64,000 nucleotides of DNA from Alkalihalobacillus sp. YIM B00296 (GTDB lineage: Bacteria; Bacillota; Bacilli; Bacillales; Fictibacillaceae): contig NZ_JAIBLJ010000001.1 in the NCBI RefSeq assembly GCF_020179385.1, forward strand, positions 248,001 through 312,000, written 5' to 3'. Below the pieces are notes generated by a model. It had not been told where the DNA came from, made no database searches, and was given only the letters and a program-made list of their open reading frames with translations. Below are positions 1 to 8,197 of this stretch, piece after piece. Position 1 is the first letter of the stretch. Each line of letters begins with the position of its first letter. A program made the translations under genes and the position numbers.

Positions 1-732
1 GTCGCGAATGAACGGAGCCTTGCATGGGGTGTTGCAAAGTCCCTCTACAAAGCGGGAGCAAACTTGATTTTTACATATCGGAAAGAACGTTCACTAGAAA
101 AATTGAACAAAATCCTTGAAAAAGATAACCACGAAGCTAAGCTGATCGTCGAATGTGATGTGAACAGCGATGAAAGTATCCAGACAGCTTTTACGAAAAT
201 TGGAGAGGAAGTGGGCACAATCCATGGGGTCCTACATTCCATCGCTTTTGCCCATGCCGAAGATCTGAAGGGGGATTTCATCGATACATCCAGAGAGGGT
301 TATGCATTTGCCCAGGACACGAGCGCTTATTCCTTGATCGCTGTAGCGAAAGCAGCCAAACCTCTTATGACTGAGGGTGGATCGATTATCGCAATGAGTT
401 ATTTAGGTGCAGAGCGTGTAGTCGAAGGGTACAATGTGATGGGTATTGCGAAAGCTGCCCTCGAATCCTCCGTAAAATATCTAGCTTTTGATTTAGGAAA
501 ACATAACATCAGGGTCAATGCCATTTCAGCGGGAGCAGTCCGTACACTCGCTGCTAAAGGCATCCCGTCATTCAACCAGATTCTTCATGAAATCGAGGAA
601 AACTCTCCACTTAAAAGAAATGTCACCCAGGAAGAGGTCGGCGATATGACGCTGGCTTTGATGTGCCACCTTTCAAGAGGTGTCTCTGGGGAAATCGTCT
701 ACGTGGATTCAGGTTATAATATCATGGGTTGA
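1..732 (+). CDS. fabI: Enoyl-[acyl-carrier-protein] reductase FabI, 5' end cut off by window
   Basis: This enzyme reduces trans-2-enoyl-ACP with NAD(P)H in the last step of type II fatty acid elongation, in the cytoplasm. The reading frame is open from base 1, where it reads VANERSLAWGVAKSL, the end of the Rossmann glycine-rich loop of FabI. About 13 N-terminal residues therefore lie outside the window, and the TTG at 64 is not the start. The FabI-type catalytic pair Tyr-(X6)-Lys is present in YNVMGIAK (visible residues about 144 and 151), followed by the conserved RVNAISAGAVRTLAAKG segment. It ends DSGYNIMG, as B. subtilis FabI-like proteins do. A good intrinsic terminator follows 7 bases after the stop. 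It is a short-chain dehydrogenase fold, but the Tyr-X6-Lys spacing separates FabI from the Tyr-X3-Lys FabG class. Confidence 0.95.
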   Translation, partial: VANERSLAWGVAKSLYKAGANLIFTYRKERSLEKLNKILEKDNHEAKLIVECDVNSDESIQTAFTKIGEEVGTIHGVLHSIAFAHAEDLKGDFIDTSREGYAFAQDTSAYSLIAVAKAAKPLMTEGGSIIAMSYLGAERVVEGYNVMGIAKAALESSVKYLAFDLGKHNIRVNAISAGAVRTLAAKGIPSFNQILHEIEENSPLKRNVTQEEVGDMTLALMCHLSRGVSGEIVYVDSGYNIMG

Positions 733-739
733 CTTTTTG

Positions 740-772
740 CACTGCTTCCTTAAAGAGGCAGTGTATTTTTTT
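740..772 (+). terminator. Intrinsic terminator of fabI
   Basis: A 9-bp stem (CACTGCTTC with GAGGCAGTG, one G-U pair) with a 6-base loop is followed by a T-rich tail directly after fabI. Confidence 0.85.
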
Positions 773-817
773 ATTGATATATAATTCAATTTGTTTGAAA
801 AAGACTGGACAAAAGTG

Positions 818-939
818 AAAAATAAAAGTGACCGAGGAGTCGGCCACTTACTTTTAATACTGCTTCACTAAGATGATTGAGCCTGTCAATTGGCTCGGGC
901 AGAGTGATACGGCACTTCCGACTCTGAAAAATCATTAGA
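818..939 (-). ncRNA. Candidate structured small RNA, three-way junction plus terminator
   Basis: Read on the minus strand, this gene-free stretch folds into an outer helix (plus-strand 868-878 with 930-938, two-base bulge) that encloses two hairpins: CAGAGTCGG paired across a 5-base loop (900-926, with a 4-base bulge) and GAGCC/GGCTC (879-896). This gives a three-way junction. It is followed by a 10-bp hairpin (826-849, one G-U pair that would be an A-C mismatch on the other strand) and a run of U with one A, i.e. a minus-strand intrinsic terminator. A weak promoter (TTGCCC at 968-973, 17 bases, TAAATA at 945-950) would start the RNA close to the outer helix. I do not recognise the family. 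No ORF with a ribosome site is visible inside it. The promoter is the weakest part of the call. Confidence 0.5.
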
Positions 940-1185
940 CTGCTTATTTATATCATACTCATTTTCAGGGCAATCGTTTCATTGCTCCTCTTAATTGGGT
1001 ATTTGCAACATCGCTTCAATTACCAAGTTGTCAGAATGAAATGATGGAAGAACCGTAAACTATGTAGAATTGAGTCCACCGAAACTTTATCCGGTAGTTC
1101 CATCAGCGGAAGATGCGCAAAAGCAGCTGAGAATGATTCCAGCTTTATTTTGTAAAAGGATATTAATGGGCGGGGTGAAACAATA

Positions 1186-2766
1186 ATGGATTTAAGGCAG
1201 AAAATCGGACAATTGATGGTGTTTGGCTTCAAAGCGGAGCATCCATCCAAGCTTTCAGATGAAATCAAAGACTTGATTGAAAATCACCATGTCGGCGGCA
1301 TCATCCTGTTTGGTCGGAATATTGGAACGCCTGATGAGATCCAGCAACTGACAACCACTTTGCAAGCCACGGCGAAAAATGCTGGTCATCAACAGCCGTT
1401 GTTCATCTGTATTGACCAGGAGAATGGGGTTGTACGGCGTTTAGGGGAGGGGACCACGGTATTCCCTGGGGCAATGCTTATCGGTGCAACAGGGGACCCG
1501 GAGCTTGCATATGAAATTGGAAAAGCATCAGGGGAGGAACTGATCGATTTAGGGATCAACTGGAACCTCTCTCCTGTAGTCGACGTCAATAACAACCCGA
1601 ACAATCCTGTCATCGACGTCCGATCGTTCGGAGAAAAACCTGAAATGGTGGCTGAATTTGGAAAGCAGTTGATGAAAGGGATGCAATCTTCCGGCGTGAT
1701 CACTACCTTGAAACATTTTCCGGGGCATGGTGATACGACAGTTGATTCCCATCTTGCATTGCCTGTCATCCCGCATGACCTTGATCGGTTACGACATGTA
1801 GAGCTGCTTCCATTTAAAGAGAGCATAGTCAATGGCGCCGATACGGTGATGTCCTCCCATGTCTACTTTCCGTCAATCGAGCCTGAGGAAAATCGGCCAG
1901 CAACGATGTCGAAAGCTGTGATGACAGGGCTTTTGCGGGATGAACTGGGGTTTGATGGGGTGATTACGACCGATTGTATGGAAATGAAGGCGATCGCGGA
2001 TGGAATAGGGACTGCTCAAGGAGCGGTCGAAGCGATCAAAGCTGGGGTCGACCTCATCATGATCTCCCATTTACCATCTTTACAGCATGAAGCGATCGAG
2101 CGCGTTTACCAAGCTGTCATTTCTGGTGAAATCGAAGAAAAAACGATAGATGAAGCCTATGAGCGTGTGGTGAAGCTGAAGCGTACGTTGGAATGGAATG
2201 TTGAACTGGAAGAGTTTTCGACCAAAGGGGCACACGAAAAAATAGCAGAGGATGTCATGAGGAAAGGCATTACCGTACTTGAACATAAAAAAGGAACCCT
2301 TCCGTTATCAAAAGAACATGGTCACCGTATCCTCGTCGTCTATCCAGAAAATAGTTATCTTACCCAGGTTGAAGATGAGCGCTTTTCTGAAAATGCGCTT
2401 GGGAAATTGGTTAAAGAGATCAATCCGACAGCAAAAGTGGTCTCAGTTCCACAACTTCCAGAGCAAAGTGAAATCGATTTTATCAAGGTCCTTGCGAACA
2501 GTGCGGATACGATCATTGTTGGGACACTTTCAGCTACACGCTTCGAAGGTCAGCAGAGGTTGATGCTCGATATGTTGAACCATGACAAACCTGTCATCCA
2601 TATTGCGATGAGAAGTCCATATGATCTCGGGCATTTTCCAGGGACAGATGTCTCTGTAGCGACCTATGAGTTTACGCCCCCTGCCTTACGGTTGGCTGTA
2701 CGTACTTTATTCGGGCTGGATAAGGTGAGCGGTTCACTGCCTGTTTCAATCAAGGATATGAAATGA
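1186..2766 (+). CDS. nagZ: Beta-N-acetylhexosaminidase, glycoside hydrolase family 3 (NagZ type)
   Basis: GH3 N-acetylglucosaminidase that removes non-reducing GlcNAc from muropeptides during cell-wall recycling. The (beta/alpha)8 domain contains RSFG (about residue 146), the signature KHFPGHGDTTVDSH (176-189) with the His/Asp pair that acts as acid-base in NagZ enzymes, and the Asp nucleophile in GFDGVITTDCMEMKAI (Asp263). A second alpha/beta domain fills the C-terminal third (to 526), as in the B. subtilis enzyme. No signal peptide is visible, whereas the B. subtilis NagZ is a 642-residue exported lipoprotein. Here the protein is probably cytoplasmic, or its export signal is absent. The ATG at 1186 is preceded by GGGCGGGGTG. 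It stands alone: no MurNAc-lactyl or amiE-like recycling genes flank it. Confidence 0.9.
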   Translation: MDLRQKIGQLMVFGFKAEHPSKLSDEIKDLIENHHVGGIILFGRNIGTPDEIQQLTTTLQATAKNAGHQQPLFICIDQENGVVRRLGEGTTVFPGAMLIGATGDPELAYEIGKASGEELIDLGINWNLSPVVDVNNNPNNPVIDVRSFGEKPEMVAEFGKQLMKGMQSSGVITTLKHFPGHGDTTVDSHLALPVIPHDLDRLRHVELLPFKESIVNGADTVMSSHVYFPSIEPEENRPATMSKAVMTGLLRDELGFDGVITTDCMEMKAIADGIGTAQGAVEAIKAGVDLIMISHLPSLQHEAIERVYQAVISGEIEEKTIDEAYERVVKLKRTLEWNVELEEFSTKGAHEKIAEDVMRKGITVLEHKKGTLPLSKEHGHRILVVYPENSYLTQVEDERFSENALGKLVKEINPTAKVVSVPQLPEQSEIDFIKVLANSADTIIVGTLSATRFEGQQRLMLDMLNHDKPVIHIAMRSPYDLGHFPGTDVSVATYEFTPPALRLAVRTLFGLDKVSGSLPVSIKDMK

Positions 2767-2782
2767 CTGTTTTTCGCGTCGG

Positions 2783-2886
2783 AATTTAATCGATGCAGTT
2801 TCAGAATATATCGTAGCGGATTGAAAAAATATCGGTGCAAATCAAAATTTTATCGGTGCAAACTCAAAATATATCGGTATTTCTAG
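2783..2886. repeat. Short tandem array, about 22-bp unit with ATATCGGTGCA core
   Basis: Five degenerate units follow each other with a spacing near 21-22 bp. The clearest are AAATATCGGTGCAAATCAAA, TTTTATCGGTGCAAACTCAAA and ATATATCGGTATTTCTAGG, preceded by two more decayed units beginning near 2784 and 2805. The same unit recurs as a second array at 24171-24256. There is no ORF through the array. It lies between nagZ and the SOS boxes of uvrX. Confidence 0.7.
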
Positions 2887-2957
2887 GACTGTGACCCTAT
2901 TTAACGGTCGTCATTGGCAGAAAAGCAGGACTACGGTGGAAATTTCCAGTGGAAAGA

Positions 2958-3005
2958 GAACGTATATTCCCTTACAATAAGGCATAAGATATAGAACAAA
3001 TGTTC
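2958..3005 (+). promoter_or_regulatory. Two LexA (SOS) boxes upstream of uvrX-yolD
   Basis: GAACAAATGTTC at 2994-3005 is a perfect match to the Bacillus LexA/DinR half-sites GAAC-N4-GTTC. GAACGTATATTC at 2958-2969 matches in 11 of 12 palindrome-defining terms (one G to A change). A plausible -10 (TATAGA, 2990-2995) overlaps the downstream box, so LexA binding would block RNA polymerase. The gene start at 3025 has GGGAGTG as ribosome site. Confidence 0.85.
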
Positions 3006-3024
3006 TTATTGGGAGTGACTGAGG

Positions 3025-4287
3025 ATGGAGATTGATTATTCGAACTTTGAAAAACGAACGATCCTTTGTATTGATATGAAAAGCTTTTTTGCAAGCTGCA
3101 GTGCAGTGGAAATGGGGCTCGATCCCTTGACATGTCATCTTGTCGTTGTAGGAGATACGGAGCGGAAAGGCAGTGTTGTGCTGGCTGCATCCCCGATGAT
3201 GAAAAAGGAATTCGGGATCCGCACGGGAAGTCGATTGTTCGAGGTACCCGATGATCCGCGGATCCATGTCGTCAATGCACAAATGCATTTGTACCTAAGA
3301 CGTTCGACTGATTTGACACGTCTGTTCAACCGATATGTCCCGAAGGATTCCATCCATACGTATAGTGTTGACGAAAGCTTCCTCCAGATGGATGGGACCG
3401 AACGCCTCTGGGGAGATGGGTGGGAGGTTGCGCGCCGGATCCGAGAAGAAATTTGGGAAAAGTACGGCCTCCCATGTGCCATCGGTATAGGACCGAACAT
3501 GCTGCTCTCGAAAATTTGTCTCGATCTTGAAGCGAAGAAGGCGGGGATTGCGGAATGGACGTATGATGACGTGGAACGGAAGCTCTGGAAGGTTTCCCCG
3601 CTCAGTAACATGTGGGGGATCGGTCCGCGTTTACAGCGCACCCTGAACCGGATGGGAATCATGTCCGTCGGGCAGCTTGCGCACTATCCGTTGAAAATGC
3701 TCGAGAAGAAATTCGGGGTTATGGGCAATCAGCTTTATTATCATGCATGGGGGATCGATCTCTCAGACATTGGTGCTCCGATCATGCAAGGCCAGATCAG
3801 CTATGGAAAAGGCCAGATTTTACTACGCGATTATAAGGATCGTAAAGAAGTGCAGCACGTCATCTTGGAAATGTGTGAAGAAGTCGGCAGACGGGCGAGG
3901 ACTGCCCGCAAGGCAGGACGTACGATCAACCTTGGAGTCGGCTACAGTAAAGATGAAGCTGACGGCGGCTTCCATCGCTCACGGACGATTGCAGAGCCGA
4001 CGAACATCACGATGGACATTTATCGTGTCTGCCTTGAGTTATTTGATGAATTTTATACTGGAGAAACTGTCCGTAAACTTTCGATCACGCTTTCAAACGT
4101 TTGTCCGGATGATGAGATGCAGCTTTCCTTGTTCGAGCTCGATCGTCCGAAAAAGCGTGTTCTCGGATACACGATGGATCAGATCCGTGAAAAATATGGT
4201 GGGGACTCCCTTTTACGCGCAGTATCGTATACACCAGCCGGGACCGCAAGACATCGCAGTCGTCTTGTCGGTGGGCATAAAGCGTAG
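3025..4287 (+). CDS. uvrX: Y-family DNA polymerase, UvrX/YqjW type
   Basis: Error-prone Y-family translesion polymerase of the UvrX/YqjW/PolY2 subgroup. The catalytic first carboxylate sits in CIDMKSFFASC (Asp17) and the second pair in YSVDESF (Asp116-Glu117). The family-typical VVGDTERKGSVVLAASP (about 41-57) follows the first motif. Helix-hairpin-helix-like WGIGPRLQRTLNRMGI lies near 197. At residues 366-370 QLSLF is a textbook beta-clamp binding motif, so the enzyme should be recruited to the replication clamp. Two LexA boxes upstream indicate SOS induction. A YolD-like gene follows after 17 bases, the pairing usual for this polymerase class in Bacillus, often on prophages, here without any phage genes around it. 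Confidence 0.92.
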   Translation: MEIDYSNFEKRTILCIDMKSFFASCSAVEMGLDPLTCHLVVVGDTERKGSVVLAASPMMKKEFGIRTGSRLFEVPDDPRIHVVNAQMHLYLRRSTDLTRLFNRYVPKDSIHTYSVDESFLQMDGTERLWGDGWEVARRIREEIWEKYGLPCAIGIGPNMLLSKICLDLEAKKAGIAEWTYDDVERKLWKVSPLSNMWGIGPRLQRTLNRMGIMSVGQLAHYPLKMLEKKFGVMGNQLYYHAWGIDLSDIGAPIMQGQISYGKGQILLRDYKDRKEVQHVILEMCEEVGRRARTARKAGRTINLGVGYSKDEADGGFHRSRTIAEPTNITMDIYRVCLELFDEFYTGETVRKLSITLSNVCPDDEMQLSLFELDRPKKRVLGYTMDQIREKYGGDSLLRAVSYTPAGTARHRSRLVGGHKA

Positions 4288-4304
4288 AAAGGAGTGTCAG
4301 CTAA

Positions 4305-4637
4305 ATGGGGATTTGTGACCGCGGCAACATCAAATGGACAGCAATGATGCTTCCGGAGCATGTGAAGCTGCTCAGGGATTGGAAGGAAGAGGATCGGATA
4401 CAGAAAAGGCCGGAACTCGATGAACAGAAGCTTGAGGAAATGAATGAAATCATCCACGAAGCGATGGCTTTCAACCAGACATTGTCTTTCGTCTATTTTG
4501 AAAGGGAAAGATACCGTATTCTCGTCGGCGACATCCATTACGCTGATCCTGTCAGGAAAGAACTGCGAATCGTCGATGAATTCGGCGACCGCCATGATCT
4601 GAAATTGAAGGACATTCTTGATATCCGTTACTTATGA
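4305..4637 (+). CDS. YolD-like family protein
   Basis: 110-residue protein of the YolD-like family, which accompanies UvrX-type polymerases and has been proposed as a UmuD-like accessory factor (biochemical role not established). The hallmark N-terminus RGNIKWTAMMLPEHVKLLRDW is present at residues 6-26, followed by an acidic helical segment (about 27-55) and a beta-rich C-terminal part (VYFERERYRILVGDI) that resembles the WYL-like hydrolase fold predicted for this family. AAAGGAG lies 10 bases upstream of the ATG. It shares the SOS promoter of the polymerase gene and is followed by a large terminator-like stem. Confidence 0.88.
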   Translation: MGICDRGNIKWTAMMLPEHVKLLRDWKEEDRIQKRPELDEQKLEEMNEIIHEAMAFNQTLSFVYFERERYRILVGDIHYADPVRKELRIVDEFGDRHDLKLKDILDIRYL

Positions 4638-4641
4638 ATGG

Positions 4642-4763
4642 AAAGGGGCTGCCCAAAACATTCGTGTCAGACACTACCAACACAACGTTTTGTATCAAAG
4701 CTTACTTTTTCTCAAAATGTTGTTCGGAACGGTGAGAGTCAGACACCTATGGGCAGCCCCTTT
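4642..4763 (+). repeat. Long nested hairpin element, also likely terminator of uvrX-yolD
   Basis: A perfect 13-bp stem (AAAGGGGCTGCCC, 4642-4654, with GGGCAGCCCCTTT, 4751-4763) closes a 96-base loop. The loop holds a second 11-bp stem (4682-4692 with 4713-4723) and two copies of a GTCAGACAC motif, the first a perfect palindrome GTGTCAGACAC. T-rich sequence follows the right arm. A shorter relative lies at 7092-7143 (arms AAGGGGTTGTCC/GGACAGCCCTT, GTGTCTGATAC inside). Confidence 0.65.
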
Positions 4764-4800
4764 TTAAAAGGATAAGAAGGTATAAATTCGATGAAGTGAT

Positions 4801-4915
4801 GTCTAGCTCCAACGCCCAACCACTTGGATCACTTCAGCCCTCCTGTGGCGGCGACAGCCTCCTCGTCGGACTTCCAGTGACCTTCGTGGCTGGTCAGGGC
4901 ATTTGCGCTTTTCTT
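4801..4915. repeat. Dispersed palindromic repeat, copy 1
   Basis: Begins GTCTAGCTCCAACGCC and ends GGGCATTTGCGCTTTTCTT. The outer arms (AACGCCC/GGGCATT) and an inner arm pair (CCACTTGGATCACTT against AGTGACCTTCGTGG) form an imperfect long hairpin. Copies 2 (16629-16798) and 3 (36381-36441, right half only) share the block CCTCGTCGGACTTCCAGTGA. Similar elements beginning CTAGCTCCA and ending GCGCTTTTC are widespread between genes in Bacillaceae genomes. Confidence 0.8.
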
Positions 4916-4960
4916 GAAGGAAGACTAATTTAATAAAGCCAAAAGAAAAACTCAACCTTT

Positions 4961-5944
4961 TTAATAAATCTTATCGCCGTTAAAAATGGAATTCTTTACA
5001 ACGACATAATCCACATTACGGATTGCTTCCAGCTTGTTTCCTCCTGCATATGAAATGGCAGATTGCAGATCTTGCTCCATTTCGATCAACGTATCTTTCA
5101 AAGACCCTTTGTGTTCCACATACATTTTCTTGCCTTCTACATTCTTCTTTTCACCTTTTTGGAATTCAGAAGCAGAACCAAAGTATTCTTTATAGAGCTT
5201 TCCATCTTTCTCAACCGTTTTTCCGGGAGATTCTTCATGCCCAGCGAACAAAGAACCGATCATGACCATAGAAGCGCCAAATCGTATGGATTTTGCAATA
5301 TCCCCATGGGTACGGATTCCGCCGTCAGCGATGATCGGTTTGCTTGCGGCTTTTGCACACCAACGTAACGCAGCCAATTGCCAACCACCAGTCCCGAATC
5401 CGGTTTTGATTTTCGTGATACATACCTTTCCTGGCCCAATACCGACTTTTGTCGCATCGGCACCAGCATGTTCCAATTCCCTTACGGCCTCTGGGGTTCC
5501 GACGTTACCTGCAATGACGAAGCTCTGTGGCAGGTGTTTTTTGATATGCTGAATCATCTCGATTACAGCATTGGAGTGACCGTGTGCAATATCGATCGTA
5601 ATGAAATCAGGTGTAAGTTGTTCATTTGCTAGTTGTAAAATAAATCTATACTCTTCCTCTTTGACACCCACACTGATGGAAGTGATCAATCCACGTGATT
5701 TCATCTTTTCAATAAAGGTTAGTCGCTCCTCTGGTTGAAAACGATGCATTATATAGAAGTATCCATTCTCTGCTAAGGAAATGGCGATCCTCTCATCTAT
5801 GATCGTCTGCATATTTGCAGGCACAACAGGCAATTTGAATGTATGATTCCCTAACCTTACTGATGTATCACACTCGGATCGGCTATTCACTACACATTTT
5901 GCGGGAATCAATTGAATATCCTCATAATCAAACACATTTTCCAT
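4961..5944 (-). CDS. guaC: GMP reductase
   Basis: Converts GMP to IMP with NADPH, releasing ammonia, so linking guanine nucleotides back to the IMP pool. The 327-residue protein is an IMPDH/GMPR-type TIM barrel without CBS domains. The catalytic cysteine lies in [20 protein letters not shown] (Cys175), with the phosphate-binding [17 protein letters not shown] and [15 protein letters not shown] following it. The flap reads [21 protein letters not shown]. Length and flap place it in the short GuaC type found in Bacillus and Staphylococcus rather than the longer enterobacterial type. It is a single gene, divergent from the VanW gene, and preceded by a PurR-box pair, in line with guaC being a PurR-regulon member in B. 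subtilis. Confidence 0.95.
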   Translation of the reverse strand: MENVFDYEDIQLIPAKCVVNSRSECDTSVRLGNHTFKLPVVPANMQTIIDERIAISLAENGYFYIMHRFQPEERLTFIEKMKSRGLITSISVGVKEEEYRFILQLANEQLTPDFITIDIAHGHSNAVIEMIQHIKKHLPQSFVIAGNVGTPEAVRELEHAGADATKVGIGPGKVCITKIKTGFGTGGWQLAALRWCAKAASKPIIADGGIRTHGDIAKSIRFGASMVMIGSLFAGHEESPGKTVEKDGKLYKEYFGSASEFQKGEKKNVEGKKMYVEHKGSLKDTLIEMEQDLQSAISYAGGNKLEAIRNVDYVVVKNSIFNGDKIY

Positions 5945-5957
5945 CCTTCACACCCCT

Positions 5958-6003
5958 AAATACGAATGTTTTAACTATAAACAAAATGAAATGTTCGTCT
6001 ATT
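5958..6003 (-). promoter_or_regulatory. PurR binding site (two inverted PurBoxes) for guaC
   Basis: Read on the minus strand, AATAGACGAACATTT (5989-6003) contains the PurBox core CGAACATT, and AAAACATTCGTATTT (5958-5972) is the inverted partner with CGAAT in place of CGAAC. The arrangement of two convergent boxes 16 bases apart just upstream of the gene is the B. subtilis PurR operator layout. Confidence 0.75.
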
Positions 6004-6132
6004 ATGTAATTTACATCATATTTTTCTGGATGTCAAAATTTCTTGTAGCGCACTATGGAGGCAGCCATTCAAAGGGAGAACATTACATTAAAGGATAGAA
6101 TCAAGTTCATACTAATGATGGGAGGTAATACT

Positions 6133-7059
6133 ATGATATATATTTGGATGGCTGCCCTTTTGACATTTGTACAGCCTATCGAGCAGCCTGACAGTTTAAC
6201 GGTGACACAGCAGGAAGAGACCATTGCAGTCGTCAACCGGGAAGACTTTTCAATATACATTCCCAATACTCCGATGCTTGACATCGAAAAATACAATCGA
6301 TTCATCAAAAAACTTGATCAACAAATTTACCGTGCTCCTGTAAATGCAAAGCTTGATGATCTAGGGCGAATCATTCCTGGAGAGGTGGGTTACCGGCTTG
6401 ATCGACAAATGTTCAGGGAGCAGTTTTATACCTATTTCTATGGGGAGGGTTCATCTGAAATAGAAGTCCCAGAGATGGACATTTACCCAAGAGTCGACAG
6501 TGAATTGCTTGCTCATATCCGTGTGCAGCAGATCGGTCAATACGTAACATACTTCAATTCCAAAAATGAGAACCGGTCCCACAATATAACGCTTGCCGCA
6601 GAAGCGATTGATAATCACGTTATCTATCCTGGTGAGACTTTCTCGTTCAACAAAGTTGTAGGGAAGCGAACACAGGGAAAGGGCTATATGCGTGCCCCTA
6701 TCATTGTAAGGGGTGAACTGTCCGAGGGAATAGGGGGAGGAATATGCCAGGTTTCTTCAACTTTATTCAATGCGGTTGACAGGGCCGGGCTCAAAATCGT
6801 GGAACGGTACTCCCACAGTAAACGGGTTCCCTACGTACCTTCAGGACGTGATGCAACAGTAAGCTGGTATGGACCCGATTTCCGTTTTCAGAATAAATAC
6901 AACCAACCGATCCTGTTACGTGCTAAACGATATGGTGGAAGCATAGTCGTACAACTTTATTCTTCCGAGGTAATCAATTATGAGCCGCGGAAAGTACCTA
7001 AAGCCACAACCTCTCACCCGAAAGAAATCCATACTTCCGATCCGCAAAACGAAGAATGA
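6133..7059 (+). CDS. VanW family protein (YoaR-like)
   Basis: Predicted cell-surface protein with a short hydrophobic N-terminus (residues 1-14), a peptidoglycan-binding-like region (about 25-130) and a C-terminal VanW domain (about 155-290). The VanW motifs are YPGETFSFNKVVGKRT, EGIGGGICQVSSTLFNAV and SHSKRVPYVPSGRDATVSW. VanW proteins accompany some vancomycin-resistance clusters but their biochemical role is not established, and no van genes are nearby. I place the start at the ATG at 6133, because GGAGG lies 7 bases upstream, rather than at the earlier in-frame ATG at 6055, which has no ribosome site. The gene is divergent from guaC. Confidence 0.85.
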   Translation: MIYIWMAALLTFVQPIEQPDSLTVTQQEETIAVVNREDFSIYIPNTPMLDIEKYNRFIKKLDQQIYRAPVNAKLDDLGRIIPGEVGYRLDRQMFREQFYTYFYGEGSSEIEVPEMDIYPRVDSELLAHIRVQQIGQYVTYFNSKNENRSHNITLAAEAIDNHVIYPGETFSFNKVVGKRTQGKGYMRAPIIVRGELSEGIGGGICQVSSTLFNAVDRAGLKIVERYSHSKRVPYVPSGRDATVSWYGPDFRFQNKYNQPILLRAKRYGGSIVVQLYSSEVINYEPRKVPKATTSHPKEIHTSDPQNEE

Positions 7060-7091
7060 TCCTTTCTACTTAGTTGAATGAATTCATTAAT

Positions 7092-7143
7092 AAGGGGTTG
7101 TCCATAAGTGTCTGATACGAATGGTTTTAGGACAGCCCTTTGT
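7092..7143. terminator. Hairpin between convergent genes
   Basis: AAGGGGTTGTCC pairs with GGACAGCCCTT around a 26-base loop containing GTGTCTGATAC, between the ends of the VanW gene and the minus-strand amidinohydrolase. Arms and loop motif match the longer element at 4642-4763. Confidence 0.6.
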
Positions 7144-7150
7144 AATCGAA

Positions 7151-8008
7151 TTATTCGGCACGCAATATTGGAAGTGTACAGCAACGGAAAGATCCCCCAG
7201 ATTTGATGATTTCAGAGATATCCACCTCTATTACCTCAAAACCTTTCTCACGTAACTTTCCGTTTACTTTTTGGTTGACCGGGAGGCTTAAGATTTTTTT
7301 ATTTCCGATCGCCAATACATTCGTCCCGAGTGTGAATTGTTCTTCACAGGTTACTTCTATCAATTCATAACGAGAAGCGATAAAGTCGACCTCTTTTTTA
7401 TTCAGGGCAGATGGGAAGATCAAAGCAACTTCAGGAGAAATGACATTGAAGATACAATCAAGATGCAGATATTTTTCTGTAAATGGAATGGCGATCACAT
7501 CGTATTGGGTCAATACGCTCTTTAAATGGTCGACTGCTCTTTGATCTGTGCGGTTACTTAAACCTACATAAATGGACTCCCTGTCAATGAGGACATCTCC
7601 GCCTTCGATTTTATCTTCACCGATTTTGAAATAAGGCAGTTCCTCATCGTCCAACCATTGTTTGACCACATTTTCCTCTCCTCTTCTTATATTACTTCCC
7701 ATCCTGGAAACAAAAAGGGTCTGCCCCAATGTAAAGCCAATATCCCGTGTAAACACTTGTTCAGGGAATTTTTCATGATAAGGGAGCAGGATTACCTCCA
7801 CCCCATGGTTCTGTAAGGTTTTAATGAAATGGTTATGTTGTTCGACTGCGCAATCGATATGTATGCCTTCATCCTTGAACTTTTTTTGAGTTTCATTGAT
7901 GACATCACGGATCCTCATGTAATGAGGTTCACAGAGAATGACTCTTTTCAATACGTCATACTCACTGTTGCAATACGTTTTATGCCTTTTTTGAGAATGA
8001 GCTTCCAT
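7151..8008 (-). CDS. Amidinohydrolase/arginine deiminase-like protein (YkgA/DDAH family)
   Basis: Guanidino-group modifying enzyme of the pentein superfamily, most like B. subtilis YkgA and dimethylarginine dimethylaminohydrolases. It has FTRDIGF (about residue 88), the Glu-rich KIEGGDVLID (about 131), the catalytic histidine in KYLHLDCIFNVI (about 183) and the C-terminal catalytic cysteine in GGSFRCCTLPI (Cys276 or 277). These match the Asp/Glu, His and Cys of DDAH and arginine deiminase. The natural substrate is unknown. At 285 residues it is longer than bacterial DDAH (about 255) and shorter than ArcA (about 410). It is a single gene, convergent with the VanW gene, without arginine-pathway neighbours. 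Confidence 0.8.
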   Translation of the reverse strand: MEAHSQKRHKTYCNSEYDVLKRVILCEPHYMRIRDVINETQKKFKDEGIHIDCAVEQHNHFIKTLQNHGVEVILLPYHEKFPEQVFTRDIGFTLGQTLFVSRMGSNIRRGEENVVKQWLDDEELPYFKIGEDKIEGGDVLIDRESIYVGLSNRTDQRAVDHLKSVLTQYDVIAIPFTEKYLHLDCIFNVISPEVALIFPSALNKKEVDFIASRYELIEVTCEEQFTLGTNVLAIGNKKILSLPVNQKVNGKLREKGFEVIEVDISEIIKSGGSFRCCTLPILRAE

Positions 8009-8197
8009 TCCGATGGCTCCTTCAACTGTTTTTTTGTAGACAGAGCGACTGACACTTGAGAGGTGGTTTAACGATCAAACGATCTAGGAATAGTATTAAC
8101 AGATACTTGATCAAGTATTTCAGTAATTGCAAAAGATGAATATAAAAATGATCCAAAGAATTTGGTCAATAAAAACAAAAGCAGATGGGGGGAAGAA

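Noticed and set aside
2783-2886. CRISPR-like array
   Set aside because: Units are 21-22 bp, degenerate and contiguous, with no unique spacers of 25-40 bp and no cas genes in the window.
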